The notes under the pieces are model-generated. The model worked only from the letters and a program-made list of their open reading frames with translations. It ran no database searches and had not been told where the DNA came from. Position numbers and translations under genes: made by a program. Source: Rubellicoccus peritrichatus (GTDB taxonomy: Bacteria > Verrucomicrobiota > Verrucomicrobiia > Opitutales > Cerasicoccaceae). From it: a stretch of 64,000 bases of DNA. The stretch spans positions 124,001-188,000 of the forward strand of contig NZ_CP136920.1 of assembly GCF_033100135.1 (NCBI RefSeq), in the 5' to 3' direction. Positions 27,270 through 37,082 of the stretch are shown here, one piece after another (the stretch's first letter is position 1; the number at the start of each line of letters is the position of its first letter).

Positions 27270-29903
27270 TCAAAACTTGTCAGTGAATGCCTCGATTTCG
27301 TACCAGAGAGTTTCATGTTTTTCTCCGATTGTGAATCGATAGTGATTAGCGCCTTCCTTATGGATATCGACTAGGGCTTTACGCTCTCCTCTACCATCTA
27401 ATGACCAAACACGAATCGGTTCACTGTGCTTGAAAACTATTTCAGCCGGAACAACTTCTATGCGGGACGGTGCCTTCCCCCAATCAGAGCCAACAGAATT
27501 CATCTTATCGTCGGTCCACCCCATGTCTGTATTCTCGACGTAACCAGTAGCAACAACCAGCATGCGTTTGCTATTAAGCAATTCCCGATCATCCAACGAG
27601 GTAACTGCAATCGTCTGCCAGCCACCAATGGTTTCTCCCGGAAGGATAGAAACGTCCCCGAGATCATAACGATTCCCTTCTCCATATCCCAGCAGAACCT
27701 TGGTCTTCGGCGTATCAATAAGGATAACGCCTCCATTGGGATCCGTATTATCCCATATAAACTCATCCGTATCCGATGCCACCTTTTCCGAATGCTCATC
27801 AGCCAAAGGAGCAGCAATACCATGAGCGTTTTCTGACGGCTTTAAACCAACCCGATGCTTAATTGCCTGCTCAGGTTTCATCCCATAAAACTCGACTCCT
27901 AGACTGAACAAAGATGGTCGCTTATCCGTCAGCAGTTTTCTCTCATTAGAAAGTGACTGTGGTATTTCAATCACTTCATTATTTGCACTTAAATCACCTC
28001 GCAAAAACAAATTTGCAGCAATGATCATATTAGCCATTTTTGTAGGGTGCTGAGCATAATCAAAGAACCCTTTGACCATTTCACTGTCCCAGCCTTCGTC
28101 CTTACCTTGATAAAGGAAAAAATAAAAACCATCCCAGTCCTGCAGCGCTGCGTAAGCAGAAACAATCAGTGGAGCCTCACTCGCATAAAGCGATGGAGCA
28201 GGATGATCGTATTCCGTAACGAGAAACGGCTTGCCTAAAACGCGCTGCATAGCCAACCGGGTTATCTCTTTTCTCGGATCGTTCACCATGCTCAGATTAT
28301 TGACATACCAGTTATCATAGTCCCATGCCTTCCCGGGAAATTTCGGATGTTGCCAGTAATAATGTGTATCTACGACGTCCTGCTCCGCCATTAGCATCGG
28401 TGTGGAAAAGCCAACCTGACTTCCGACAATAACGGAACGGTATCCGATATCATTACGTAGAAAGTCATACATGTCCTTCCAATACTGTCTCTCCAAATCA
28501 TAAAGGAATGCCACCCAGTCATCCAAAGCGAACTGTGACAAAGCCGAGCTTTTCAAGGAAATACTGCTTTGCTCTAAAGACTGTTTGTCATCCAATAAGC
28601 TTTCTTCCAAAGAAACATTTCTAAAATAGTATTTATCTTTCGACTTTGATAATCCTGCAAAATTCGCCCGGACATCTCCGTGCGCAGCCAGGAAGTTGAA
28701 TTCAAAATCCTGCCAGTATGGTTTCAGTGTAATATTCTGATCCAGACTTGTACTTTTCCAGGGAGATTCCATTTCCTGAATGCGAGCCTTGGTCATTCCC
28801 TGTCGATCCGAGCGGGCACTGAACTTTAAACGGTAACCCCTGCCTTTGGTTAATTTCACAGGATAGAAAAACTCGACATTCCAAGACTTCGGCCCTGGTT
28901 TTGAAACATCCACCTGGGCGATATCTCCATAGAACTTATCTTGTATTACAGCAACACTGGCTTCGGCACCAGACGTTGTATTCAAGACCCAGCCTTTCGT
29001 GCCATGACTGAAATCGCCATTCGCGATTAGATTCAAATGATCACCCTGCCCTGACCCACCCCAGGCTTCCTTCAGGGCTTTCGTAGATCCATATTTTTCC
29101 TTCAGCCATTGGTTCCACTGTCGCTCGAGATCCTTTTCAAAGACTTCAGGAACCGGACCATCGCGCAAAAGCCCAGTGTAGCCACTGAGCCATCCTGCGA
29201 CTAATCCGTTTTCATTATGAATTTCGACGATCGCAACGGCAGGGTCCTTCGCGAAAGTCATTCCAGTATATGGATTTTCATAGGTAAGCAGCTGTCGCGC
29301 GAATGCCTTTTGCAAGTCAATCAATGGTTGATAGAAAAAACCAACTCGATGTGAATCTTTTGCACTCAACGACTCAATCTCCTTTGGCAACCCATCGGCT
29401 TCCGTAAATCGTCGAGAACACAACAAGTTGAGATTCGTGTAGATGCCCTGCTTCTTCAGCGATGCGACAAAATAGCCCAGGCGATCCAATGACTCCTCGT
29501 CCGCAGTCAGGGTACTCGATGGATTGACGCCGAATACATTTCTTTTTTCCGGAGCCCATCCATAATCCATATGATGAAACCGAACACTATTGATGCCGAA
29601 TTTTGCCAAGCGAGCAGCGGTTTTATCGGCTATGCTGTGCTCAGGGAAATTAGCATCAGTCCCGAGGTTCATACCGAAAAAACGGATTCGTTTTTCTCCA
29701 CTGTATAAGTGGCCATTTTCTCCAGCATGGACATAACCATCATGCCCTGCCGGAGCACTCAAAAGATAACTGACATTAGCAGCATTTTCAGAGTCATCAT
29801 CATATGGCAGAACAAATGGAGCCATGGGATTACCCGATGATTGGCAATGAGCCGTAACGAACATAAGAAATGTAAATGAGAATATTACTAAACGACAATT
29901 CAT
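27270..29903 (-). CDS. Secreted clan GH-A glycoside hydrolase with an inserted carbohydrate-binding module
   Basis: An 877-residue secreted enzyme (signal peptide about 1-20, M-N-C-R-L-V-I-F-S-F to A-H-C). The catalytic TIM barrel shows the acid/base in V-E-I-H-N-E-N-G at N230-E231, and a nucleophile candidate E564 in L-V-T-E-Y-D-H-P-A-P. Between them, residues about 293-435 form a CBM4/9-type module beginning N-G-D-F-S-H-G-T-K-G-W, so the barrel is interrupted. A C-terminal beta-domain follows. The family resembles GH5-like enzymes; substrate unknown. First gene of a minus-strand set of three. Confidence 0.75.
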   Translation of the reverse strand: MNCRLVIFSFTFLMFVTAHCQSSGNPMAPFVLPYDDDSENAANVSYLLSAPAGHDGYVHAGENGHLYSGEKRIRFFGMNLGTDANFPEHSIADKTAARLAKFGINSVRFHHMDYGWAPEKRNVFGVNPSSTLTADEESLDRLGYFVASLKKQGIYTNLNLLCSRRFTEADGLPKEIESLSAKDSHRVGFFYQPLIDLQKAFARQLLTYENPYTGMTFAKDPAVAIVEIHNENGLVAGWLSGYTGLLRDGPVPEVFEKDLERQWNQWLKEKYGSTKALKEAWGGSGQGDHLNLIANGDFSHGTKGWVLNTTSGAEASVAVIQDKFYGDIAQVDVSKPGPKSWNVEFFYPVKLTKGRGYRLKFSARSDRQGMTKARIQEMESPWKSTSLDQNITLKPYWQDFEFNFLAAHGDVRANFAGLSKSKDKYYFRNVSLEESLLDDKQSLEQSSISLKSSALSQFALDDWVAFLYDLERQYWKDMYDFLRNDIGYRSVIVGSQVGFSTPMLMAEQDVVDTHYYWQHPKFPGKAWDYDNWYVNNLSMVNDPRKEITRLAMQRVLGKPFLVTEYDHPAPSLYASEAPLIVSAYAALQDWDGFYFFLYQGKDEGWDSEMVKGFFDYAQHPTKMANMIIAANLFLRGDLSANNEVIEIPQSLSNERKLLTDKRPSLFSLGVEFYGMKPEQAIKHRVGLKPSENAHGIAAPLADEHSEKVASDTDEFIWDNTDPNGGVILIDTPKTKVLLGYGEGNRYDLGDVSILPGETIGGWQTIAVTSLDDRELLNSKRMLVVATGYVENTDMGWTDDKMNSVGSDWGKAPSRIEVVPAEIVFKHSEPIRVWSLDGRGERKALVDIHKEGANHYRFTIGEKHETLWYEIEAFTDKF

Positions 29904-30351
29904 CGTGGTTTTCGAAAGACTAAGCCTAAAAGAGTAAACAAGTTATAGATTCATATTTTCGCGCACCCACACTGGCATTTTAGGTTCTTCAAATCAGACG
30001 CGCTTTGAATAACAATACAACAATTCATATCCGTATTCAGCTAACCTTTTCAAGTTGTTTCAGCCAGTTGAGTCTCGGATGGCAGAAAAGGTTTATTTTG
30101 GGGCCGAATATCAAGAAACAAATTGAATCATTTCCATAATAGAAAACCCTTATATCAGGAATAAAGCGAGTTATTGGATAATAACCACAATTCGAAATGG
30201 CATCCGCCCTGTATGTCTTGAAATGTCAACTTACAGAAAATATGGCCATCGACGCCCTTTGCTAAAAAGCGTATACTATAACATAAGGAACGTATCCAAT
30301 TCCCACAAGCTAGAGGCATGTAATTAGCGTGAGCTTAGAAACATCATATTC
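29904..30351. other. Intergenic region between divergent GH-A and pseudopilin genes
   Basis: A 448-base AT-rich gap that must hold the promoters of both divergent genes. A TATACT at 30272-30277 is a possible -10 for the plus-strand gene but has no good -35 partner. No convincing short gene, repeat or terminator was seen. Confidence 0.5.
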
Positions 30352-33300
30352 ATGAGAAAGCATCATTCCCATTCTCCAAAAGGGTTCGCATTGATCACAG
30401 CGATTGCACTCATGGGATTTATCCTGCTCCTGCTTTTTTCACTGACAACCTTGAGTCAGATCACGCTGGCAACAACGACAATAGCCAAACAACAAGCGAT
30501 GGCAGAGCAAAATGCTTTACTGGGTCTGCAAACTGCTATCGGGCAATTACAGAGGTTTAGCGGACACGATCAGCGAGTCACTGTAAGGGCAGATCTTTTT
30601 GATCAACAAGTCGACATCCAGCACCCTTATTGGACCGGAGTCTACTCCAGCAATTCACCGGCTGCGAACTGGAATTCGACGATGACCATGGCCGAGAAAT
30701 TCAACGAAGCAACGGCATGGCTAATCAGCGGCAATGATGGGCTGGCACCAGGAGATGCAAATTTTCTCACACCAGATCAGGCTATCCAAGCAGGACAATC
30801 AGCAACGTTGGTTTCAGCATCGACTTCGGATGATGCTGTAGAAGCACCAAAGCAAAATGTGGTGAAAGACGATGTCACCATCGGGAATTACGCTTACTGG
30901 ATCGGCGACGAGGGTATTAAGGCCAAGTTCAATCTTCAGAACCCATATGCCAATGCATCCAGTACTACAGCCGAAAAAATGCGGGCTTTTCAAACAGCGC
31001 AGCGCATCGGGATAGAGGCAATGGACGCAATAACCAGTTATCCGGTCAACGGCTCAAACTTGCCACTGGTCAGATCATTCTCCGAAACAGAGTTTGTGAT
31101 GAGTGATGACCTTGGTGACCGGTTTCATGATATCACCTTCTGGAGCAAGAGCGTGCTCTCAAACGTCAAGAACGGTGGCCTGAAGCACGATCTTACCGCT
31201 GCATTTGAAAGCCCTTCCGTTTATAATAGTATTTTCGCCAACAATGCAGATAAAGAACTGCTTAATGAGACAGGCCTCGTAGATGTAAACGCTGGTTCGA
31301 CCGGAGGACCAAATTGGGATATATTGCGTTCCTACTACAACTTAAAAGATCAGGTAAACAATGGATCCATTGATCCTATCATACCGGATTCCTCGCCAGA
31401 TGCGGTTGTTGGAAGCCCATATAATGTAAGCAATAGCTTTATCACAAGCAATCATCATAGGAACAATCCAGTATTCCCTGTAGTATCGCGACTTCAAATC
31501 GGTTTCGCTATAGAAAGTTATCCAGAAACACTGACAGACAGCATGGGGCAACCAACCGGTGAAACCGCCAACAAACTGCGACTGCATATTAAGCCAGTCA
31601 TCGCCCTCTACAATCCATACAATGTGAAAATCAACGCAGCGACCTACTTCATGCAGTGGGACCTATTCCCACGATTCAAAATCACGCCCAACTGGCCCAA
31701 ACATTCTGATGCAGAACCGTGGGTAGTCGGATTCAGACTCCATGAAATACTTCCTATTGTAAATGGTGCGCTTCGTCGCTTCAAGATGACTGCTGCTAAC
31801 ATAGACTTTGAGCCCGGCGAAACACGGGTGTTTACCCTTTCAGGACCCAATGATCTTAGTCTTCTAGGAGACTGGGCTGAGCTAACTCCTGAAGCGTGGA
31901 CCCCTGATGGATCTTATTGGGTCAATATTGACGATGTAAAAACCGCAACGGTATCCAACTACGCTGGTAATTTTGATATCAATAATGATCGATTTGGTCT
32001 CACTGATGTCGAAAAAAGTCGTCTGACAACAACATCCGATGCTGACAGTTTTGAAGTTGAAGTAACGTTCTTTCACACTGGTGATTTTGAACTAAAAATC
32101 GCAGATGGAACGACCCAAACTATGCTTCAAAATATCCGCGAACCATGGCAAGATGAGGACATAGATGGCATGCGCCCGGGAACTCAAAGTAAGAGTTTCG
32201 TGATTAGCGAATTATCGACAAACCCACTGGATATCGGACACTGGGGTTATTGGCTAAGGACCAGCAAATCTGATCAACCCTTGCGCGCATTAGTTGATAC
32301 CAATATCCGTGCATTAGCCGTGGCCGAGGAATGGGATGGTTTTAATGATCAAAATGGTTACGCTCTAGCGAGCTTTATGGAAGCACCTCAAAGCGGAAAC
32401 GATCCGCTGACTCTAGCTGTCTTAACAGATCCCGAACCACAGATTGTTGGAGATCGAAATCGAGGCTACTGGGGCGGAGGCGTCACTGTCTCAAGTGGTA
32501 ACACGCATGTCCCCCTGATTGACCTGCCCAGAACACCATTGATATCATTGGGAGCCCTTCAACATGCATATCTCTCCTCCTTCGGACAAGATGCAACTTA
32601 CCCGTTGGGAAACTCTTTTGCCAATCCGCGGATTCCTCGAAATCAAACGATGCATGAATACACCAGTGTTCGCTATTACAAGAACGATGCAAATTCAGAA
32701 GTCGCAAGCATTCCGGTTGTTGATTCCAGCTATTATATCAATGAGGCACTATGGGATAACTATTTCTTCTCTTCCGTGCCCACAACTTTATCAGATACTG
32801 AAGTCAAAGATACTTTATCAGGAAAAATAACGACTCCTCTGGAAAACCCTCGAATAGAGTTTTATCAACCGGGCTACTATCATCGGGAAGAAAAAGTCCT
32901 CGAGGCCGCACATTTCACTGCACCAAACACCGATGAGAAATATGATGCATTGGCCGGGGCGCTCATGATCAATGGTGCTTTCAACATAAACTCGACTTCG
33001 GTCAACGCATGGAAAGCAATCCTTAGCAGTTTAAGCAATCAAGAAGTGCCTAAGTTCGACCCGGCTGGAGCTGATAGCGACGTACAGTTTACTTCTGAAC
33101 AAGAAGCATTCTTCTCACGTATGTCTCGTCCATATGGTGGCGGTTTTCAGTCAGACGATGATCTGGATATTGTAGAGAATAACAAAAACTTTTGGAGAGG
33201 TTATCGACGCCTCAACACAGCTCAAATTAATGCGCTAGCAGCTGAGATCGTCAATCAGATCAAGCAGCGCGGCCCATTCCTCTCAATGGCGGATTTCGTC

Positions 33301-33804
33301 AATCGCAAACTGACCAATGATCCACTTGGCCTCAAAGGTACACTTCAAGCTGCCTTGGATGGCGCTGATGTTGAAATCAACAGCAATTTGGACACCGAAC
33401 TCGACGGGGGTACAATAGACGAGGATGCTTTAGGCAACGGTTTCTTTCCAAACTTCGACGGGACGCAGGCCGCCGGATTTCCCGGATATTTGATGCAAAG
33501 CGATATTCTTCAAGCACTCAGTCCCGTCATGACCGTTCGTTCCGACACATTCCTGATTCGTTCATACGGGGACGTTGTCGATCCCATCTCCAGCAAAGTA
33601 ATTTCAAAAGTATGGTGCGAAGCTATTGTCCAGCGGATACCGGACCCAGCGATAAGCGATTCAACTTTAAGCAACGAGCGGAACCTATTCACTGGAGGCT
33701 CGCTGTTTCCGGAAGATGTCATTGACGGTGCAGCAACAAATACATTTGGAAGCCGAAGATTTGAATTGGTTGCCTTCCGCTGGATGAATGAAACGGAACT
33801 ATAA
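30352..33804 (+). CDS. GspK-like pseudopilin (resembles Verru_Chthon cassette protein A)
   Basis: A 1150-residue protein with a prepilin-like N-terminus: a short basic leader ending S-P-K-G, then F-A-L-I-T-A-I-A-L-M and about 25 hydrophobic residues. The usual Glu at position +5 is replaced by Thr, as in GspK-type minor pseudopilins. Near residues 957-984, R-R-L-N-T-A-Q-I-N-A-L-A and R-G-P-F-L-S-M-A-D-F-V-N-R resemble the helical motif of GspK. Length and organisation recall the Verru_Chthon cassette A family. No other pseudopilin or secretion gene is nearby. It starts a likely operon with the next two genes. Confidence 0.65.
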   Translation: MRKHHSHSPKGFALITAIALMGFILLLLFSLTTLSQITLATTTIAKQQAMAEQNALLGLQTAIGQLQRFSGHDQRVTVRADLFDQQVDIQHPYWTGVYSSNSPAANWNSTMTMAEKFNEATAWLISGNDGLAPGDANFLTPDQAIQAGQSATLVSASTSDDAVEAPKQNVVKDDVTIGNYAYWIGDEGIKAKFNLQNPYANASSTTAEKMRAFQTAQRIGIEAMDAITSYPVNGSNLPLVRSFSETEFVMSDDLGDRFHDITFWSKSVLSNVKNGGLKHDLTAAFESPSVYNSIFANNADKELLNETGLVDVNAGSTGGPNWDILRSYYNLKDQVNNGSIDPIIPDSSPDAVVGSPYNVSNSFITSNHHRNNPVFPVVSRLQIGFAIESYPETLTDSMGQPTGETANKLRLHIKPVIALYNPYNVKINAATYFMQWDLFPRFKITPNWPKHSDAEPWVVGFRLHEILPIVNGALRRFKMTAANIDFEPGETRVFTLSGPNDLSLLGDWAELTPEAWTPDGSYWVNIDDVKTATVSNYAGNFDINNDRFGLTDVEKSRLTTTSDADSFEVEVTFFHTGDFELKIADGTTQTMLQNIREPWQDEDIDGMRPGTQSKSFVISELSTNPLDIGHWGYWLRTSKSDQPLRALVDTNIRALAVAEEWDGFNDQNGYALASFMEAPQSGNDPLTLAVLTDPEPQIVGDRNRGYWGGGVTVSSGNTHVPLIDLPRTPLISLGALQHAYLSSFGQDATYPLGNSFANPRIPRNQTMHEYTSVRYYKNDANSEVASIPVVDSSYYINEALWDNYFFSSVPTTLSDTEVKDTLSGKITTPLENPRIEFYQPGYYHREEKVLEAAHFTAPNTDEKYDALAGALMINGAFNINSTSVNAWKAILSSLSNQEVPKFDPAGADSDVQFTSEQEAFFSRMSRPYGGGFQSDDDLDIVENNKNFWRGYRRLNTAQINALAAEIVNQIKQRGPFLSMADFVNRKLTNDPLGLKGTLQAALDGADVEINSNLDTELDGGTIDEDALGNGFFPNFDGTQAAGFPGYLMQSDILQALSPVMTVRSDTFLIRSYGDVVDPISSKVISKVWCEAIVQRIPDPAISDSTLSNERNLFTGGSLFPEDVIDGAATNTFGSRRFELVAFRWMNETEL

Positions 33805-33815
33805 GCAGGCTTACT

Positions 33816-34571
33816 ATGTTGATTTCTTTTAGGACAAAAATCCATCAAATCCGTTTTACAGGCATGCTGTTTTCAGGACTTTTGATGAGCTGTGCATTGT
33901 TTGCTCAAAGTGAGGAGGGAATCGTCAATGTTTCATTTCGAGCACTCAGCTGGGATAATACCATTCCGAAGGTCGAGTATTTCGATGGCACAGAAGTCGC
34001 CAGTTTTTTAGTTCCTAATGGCAGCCGTTCAGTTGTTCAGCACTACACAGGACCTGCCACTATCACCTTTTATGATACACTGAGATTTGGCCCGGATAAC
34101 GCACCGATCTATCCCCCGGTTGCGTTCGCATCAATTCCACCCGACATCCAATCACCGCTATTCCTATTCATCAAAAACGCAGATGGCGATGACTACCCAT
34201 ACAAAGTTCTGGTTGTCGACGAAAGTGCACAAAACTTTCCGAATGGCAGCTATCGTTTTTTTAATCTGACCCAATACAATCTGGCGTGCCTTTTCGGCAA
34301 AAACAAGTTCCAACTAAAGCCAGGATCACAGGAAACATTGAGTACTGAAGAAGCGGAAAAAAAGTACGTTGAAATCAAGCTTGCCCGAAACGATGAGCGA
34401 ACAGAAGGATGGCGACTTGCTTATGCATCCAAGTGGGGCATTCGAAAAAATCGAAGAGCTTTAGTATTCCTCTATTCAAAACCTGACGACCCTTCTGAGA
34501 TAATTACTAAAAAGTATTATGATAATGGACCTGCGCCACAGGGGTCAGTCCATGTCCAATTGGAGCATTAA
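33816..34571 (+). CDS. Secreted protein of unknown function linked to the pseudopilin
   Basis: A 251-residue protein with an N-terminal signal peptide (hydrophobic about 17-30, cleavage after F-A-Q-S). It has no recognised domain; it is beta-rich with P-D-I-Q-S-P-L-F-L-F-I-K and S-Y-R-F-F-N-L-T. It starts 11 bases after the pseudopilin stop, and its own TAA abuts the ATG of the GH20 gene, so the three are almost certainly co-transcribed. It may be an extracellular partner of the pseudopilin. Confidence 0.6.
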   Translation: MLISFRTKIHQIRFTGMLFSGLLMSCALFAQSEEGIVNVSFRALSWDNTIPKVEYFDGTEVASFLVPNGSRSVVQHYTGPATITFYDTLRFGPDNAPIYPPVAFASIPPDIQSPLFLFIKNADGDDYPYKVLVVDESAQNFPNGSYRFFNLTQYNLACLFGKNKFQLKPGSQETLSTEEAEKKYVEIKLARNDERTEGWRLAYASKWGIRKNRRALVFLYSKPDDPSEIITKKYYDNGPAPQGSVHVQLEH

Positions 34572-36125
34572 ATGATTCATTCGCTCCCGTTTCGTTCGTT
34601 AGGTGACAACCGAGTATGTCAGTTCTTAACTCCATACCCACAGCGAATAAGAGCAAATGGTAAAAGCACAGCCCTTCTCGGCGCCAAGTTCCAAGTGGTT
34701 GCCAGCCATAACCTTTCTGAGCAAAAATGCTGGTTTCTATCAGAACTTTCCAAAATCTGGAATGTTCCACTCGCCCTCAATGAAGATTCCAATGCTTTTA
34801 TTGTCTCAATAAAAATAGAAGACAATGATCGCAAGCCTGAGTCTTATCATCTCTCTATTCAGACAGACTCTGCAACGATCACGGGGCAGGATGCAGTTGG
34901 ATTATTCTATGGAATGCAGACCTTTCTCCAGCTGGTGGGATTCTGCCAGCAAAGCATTCCGCTGGTTGAGATCTTCGATTGGCCCAGTTTTCCAGTGCGA
35001 TCCGTGATGCTTGATTTGGGACGAGGGGTTTACTCCAAGAAGCTCATACAACGCTGCATCAGAATCATGGCGCGCCTCAAACTGAATTCACTTCATCTAC
35101 ATCTCTATGACGATCAATTGTCAGGAATTCGCTTAAACAATTTACCAATTGGACATGAAAATCCTGGCGCATTGTCCATTGCCGAGCTTACAGAGATCAT
35201 CGCTTACGCCAGAGAATTTCATATATCCGTGTGCCCGGAAATGGAATCATGGGGGCATGTTGGTTCCCTGCTTTATCATTTCCCGGAGTGTTACGGTGCA
35301 CCTGGGATGTGGGAAGGCAGCTCTCTCGGGATTGGCGAAAAGTCTTTTCAACTTCTAACGGGAATTTACGAAGAAATCATACCTGCACTTGAAACCAAGA
35401 GTATGATTCACCTGGGACTTGATGAGGCAAAGTGGTCATTATTACCAGAGGCCGAAAAGGACAAAGATCTTAATCCCGAATGGCTGATCAGCCACCTCCA
35501 CGACCTTGTAACCAAAATTGGAAATCAAAATAATAAACAGCTAACTGTTTGCCTATGGGCTGATCATGGCGGTCGCCCAATCCCCAAGCATCTACGCAAG
35601 GAAGTCATCGTCCAGCCATGGGCTTACTTCGAATTGCAGGGAAAAGAAATCCGGGAGAAGGTAAAGCGATATTCTGAAACTGAGGAAACTCGTTTTATCA
35701 TGGGTGCAGGTCAAAGCTCGGTTCATTTCAACGGTACTTACGGCGCAACACGAACGTGGTGCCAGGAAGGCAGCAAGGCATCGAACTGCATGGGTGTAAA
35801 TCTGTGCCTCTGGGAAAGCAATACCCTGGACAAGCATCTCGTGACCATTTTTGGTGGAAGCGATTTTGCCTGGAACGCTCGTAAAGGCTACTCACCTCCC
35901 AGCTTAAAAGCCGACCCCTTTCGGGAGATATCTCAAGCTCAAGTCGGCAGCAGAATGCTTAGCTGGCAAAGCATTTTCGAAGATGGGAATGAAGCAAATA
36001 TACTGGCAGATCGCGGAGATGCAGTATTCCGCGGATACTATATTTCGGGATCAAAATCAGGGCAACCCGTTGCCCCTACAGTCACACAGATGGAAGGCAA
36101 TCGCACAGACAATGTAACTGCGTAG
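34572..36125 (+). CDS. GH20-like beta-N-acetylhexosaminidase
   Basis: A 517-residue glycoside hydrolase. An N-terminal GH20b-type region (about 20-135) precedes the catalytic barrel with F-P-V-R-S-V-M-L-D-L-G-R-G-V-Y (140-154), L-H-L-H-L-Y-D-D-Q near 174-182 and the catalytic Asp284-Glu285 in H-L-G-L-D-E-A-K-W. GH20 enzymes usually read H-x-G-G-D-E, so the first Gly is Leu here. No signal peptide is seen, so it is probably cytosolic, cleaving terminal GlcNAc or GalNAc. The ATG follows the previous stop with no gap. An AraC regulator comes next, and NagA and NagB lie within 6 kb. Confidence 0.85.
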   Translation: MIHSLPFRSLGDNRVCQFLTPYPQRIRANGKSTALLGAKFQVVASHNLSEQKCWFLSELSKIWNVPLALNEDSNAFIVSIKIEDNDRKPESYHLSIQTDSATITGQDAVGLFYGMQTFLQLVGFCQQSIPLVEIFDWPSFPVRSVMLDLGRGVYSKKLIQRCIRIMARLKLNSLHLHLYDDQLSGIRLNNLPIGHENPGALSIAELTEIIAYAREFHISVCPEMESWGHVGSLLYHFPECYGAPGMWEGSSLGIGEKSFQLLTGIYEEIIPALETKSMIHLGLDEAKWSLLPEAEKDKDLNPEWLISHLHDLVTKIGNQNNKQLTVCLWADHGGRPIPKHLRKEVIVQPWAYFELQGKEIREKVKRYSETEETRFIMGAGQSSVHFNGTYGATRTWCQEGSKASNCMGVNLCLWESNTLDKHLVTIFGGSDFAWNARKGYSPPSLKADPFREISQAQVGSRMLSWQSIFEDGNEANILADRGDAVFRGYYISGSKSGQPVAPTVTQMEGNRTDNVTA

Positions 36126-36233
36126 CGTTATGGAACTATGGCGAGAGGCTCAACTATTTGAAGACAATGTGATTTTATTAATGATTGAAAACAATCGATC
36201 CTCAAAGATAATAATGAAATCACAAAGGCAGAC

Positions 36234-37076
36234 ATGATTATCCCCAAGGCAGCTGGGCATTATTTGGGAAAGCCAATCGAACCAAGTGAAGGTCCATATT
36301 TTCAGCTTTCCGGGGCGGCTTATTGGATCGATGACGGAGTGGGCGTTTATGGAAGTTACATTTACAATGCGCTGGAGCCGGCAGTCCACTGGATATACAC
36401 GCTTGAGGGGAATGCACTTCTTGAAACAAACAATGGCACTCACTTGCTTCAGCCAGGCCACAGCCTTGCCTTTACTGTCCCCTGTCAGGCAAAGATCATA
36501 CGAGCAGAACCGGAGATGCTTTGGAAGCATCTTGTATTCTATTTCCATGGCGAGTGGGCTATAGATTTTTTCGATAGCAGTATCCGTGAATACGGTAATT
36601 ACCATGCACTCGATCCCAATGGGGCTGTCATTCGTGAGGCAATCAATCTCATTGATGAACTAGTCGCCGGGCACCTGACTAATCAACACATGATCTCTGC
36701 CAAGGGTTATTCATGGAGCATAAAATGGCATGAAGGACTCTCATCCATATTTGATGAACATGCAGCTGAGAAAAAACATCTAATTTCTTCCTCACCTCTT
36801 CTTGGTTCAGGACAAAAGTCTGTCAATGAGCTGGCACAATCACTTGGTTATTCTGAGCGTCATATTTCCCGGATGCTGAAAAAGATGTGGAATAAAACCC
36901 CAGGTAAAATACTAAAAAATAATCGTTTGGAAAAAGCCAAGCGCTTACTTGGACAACCCGGCCTCCAGGTTTCAGAGATAGCCAAACAAGTTGGCTACAA
37001 GAACTCATCCTCATTTATTCGTGCTTTTAAGCGAGCCTACGGCAAGACGCCTCGACAATTTGCAAACAGTATATAG
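36234..37076 (+). CDS. AraC family transcriptional regulator
   Basis: A 280-residue regulator with an N-terminal cupin-like sensor (H-W-I-Y-T-L-E-G, then L-Q-P-G-H-S-L-A) and a C-terminal pair of helix-turn-helix motifs: V-N-E-L-A-Q-S-L-G-Y-S-E-R-H-I-S-R-M and V-S-E-I-A-K-Q-V-G-Y-K-N-S-S-S-F-I-R-A-F-K. It is co-oriented with the GH20 gene 109 bases away and converges on nagA 6 bases away. It probably controls the amino-sugar genes around it. The ligand is unknown. Confidence 0.9.
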   Translation: MIIPKAAGHYLGKPIEPSEGPYFQLSGAAYWIDDGVGVYGSYIYNALEPAVHWIYTLEGNALLETNNGTHLLQPGHSLAFTVPCQAKIIRAEPEMLWKHLVFYFHGEWAIDFFDSSIREYGNYHALDPNGAVIREAINLIDELVAGHLTNQHMISAKGYSWSIKWHEGLSSIFDEHAAEKKHLISSSPLLGSGQKSVNELAQSLGYSERHISRMLKKMWNKTPGKILKNNRLEKAKRLLGQPGLQVSEIAKQVGYKNSSSFIRAFKRAYGKTPRQFANSI

Positions 37077-37082
37077 TCGGAT

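Noticed and set aside
30272-30277. TATACT as a -10 box of the pseudopilin operon
   Set aside because: No -35 partner at suitable spacing; not called as a promoter.
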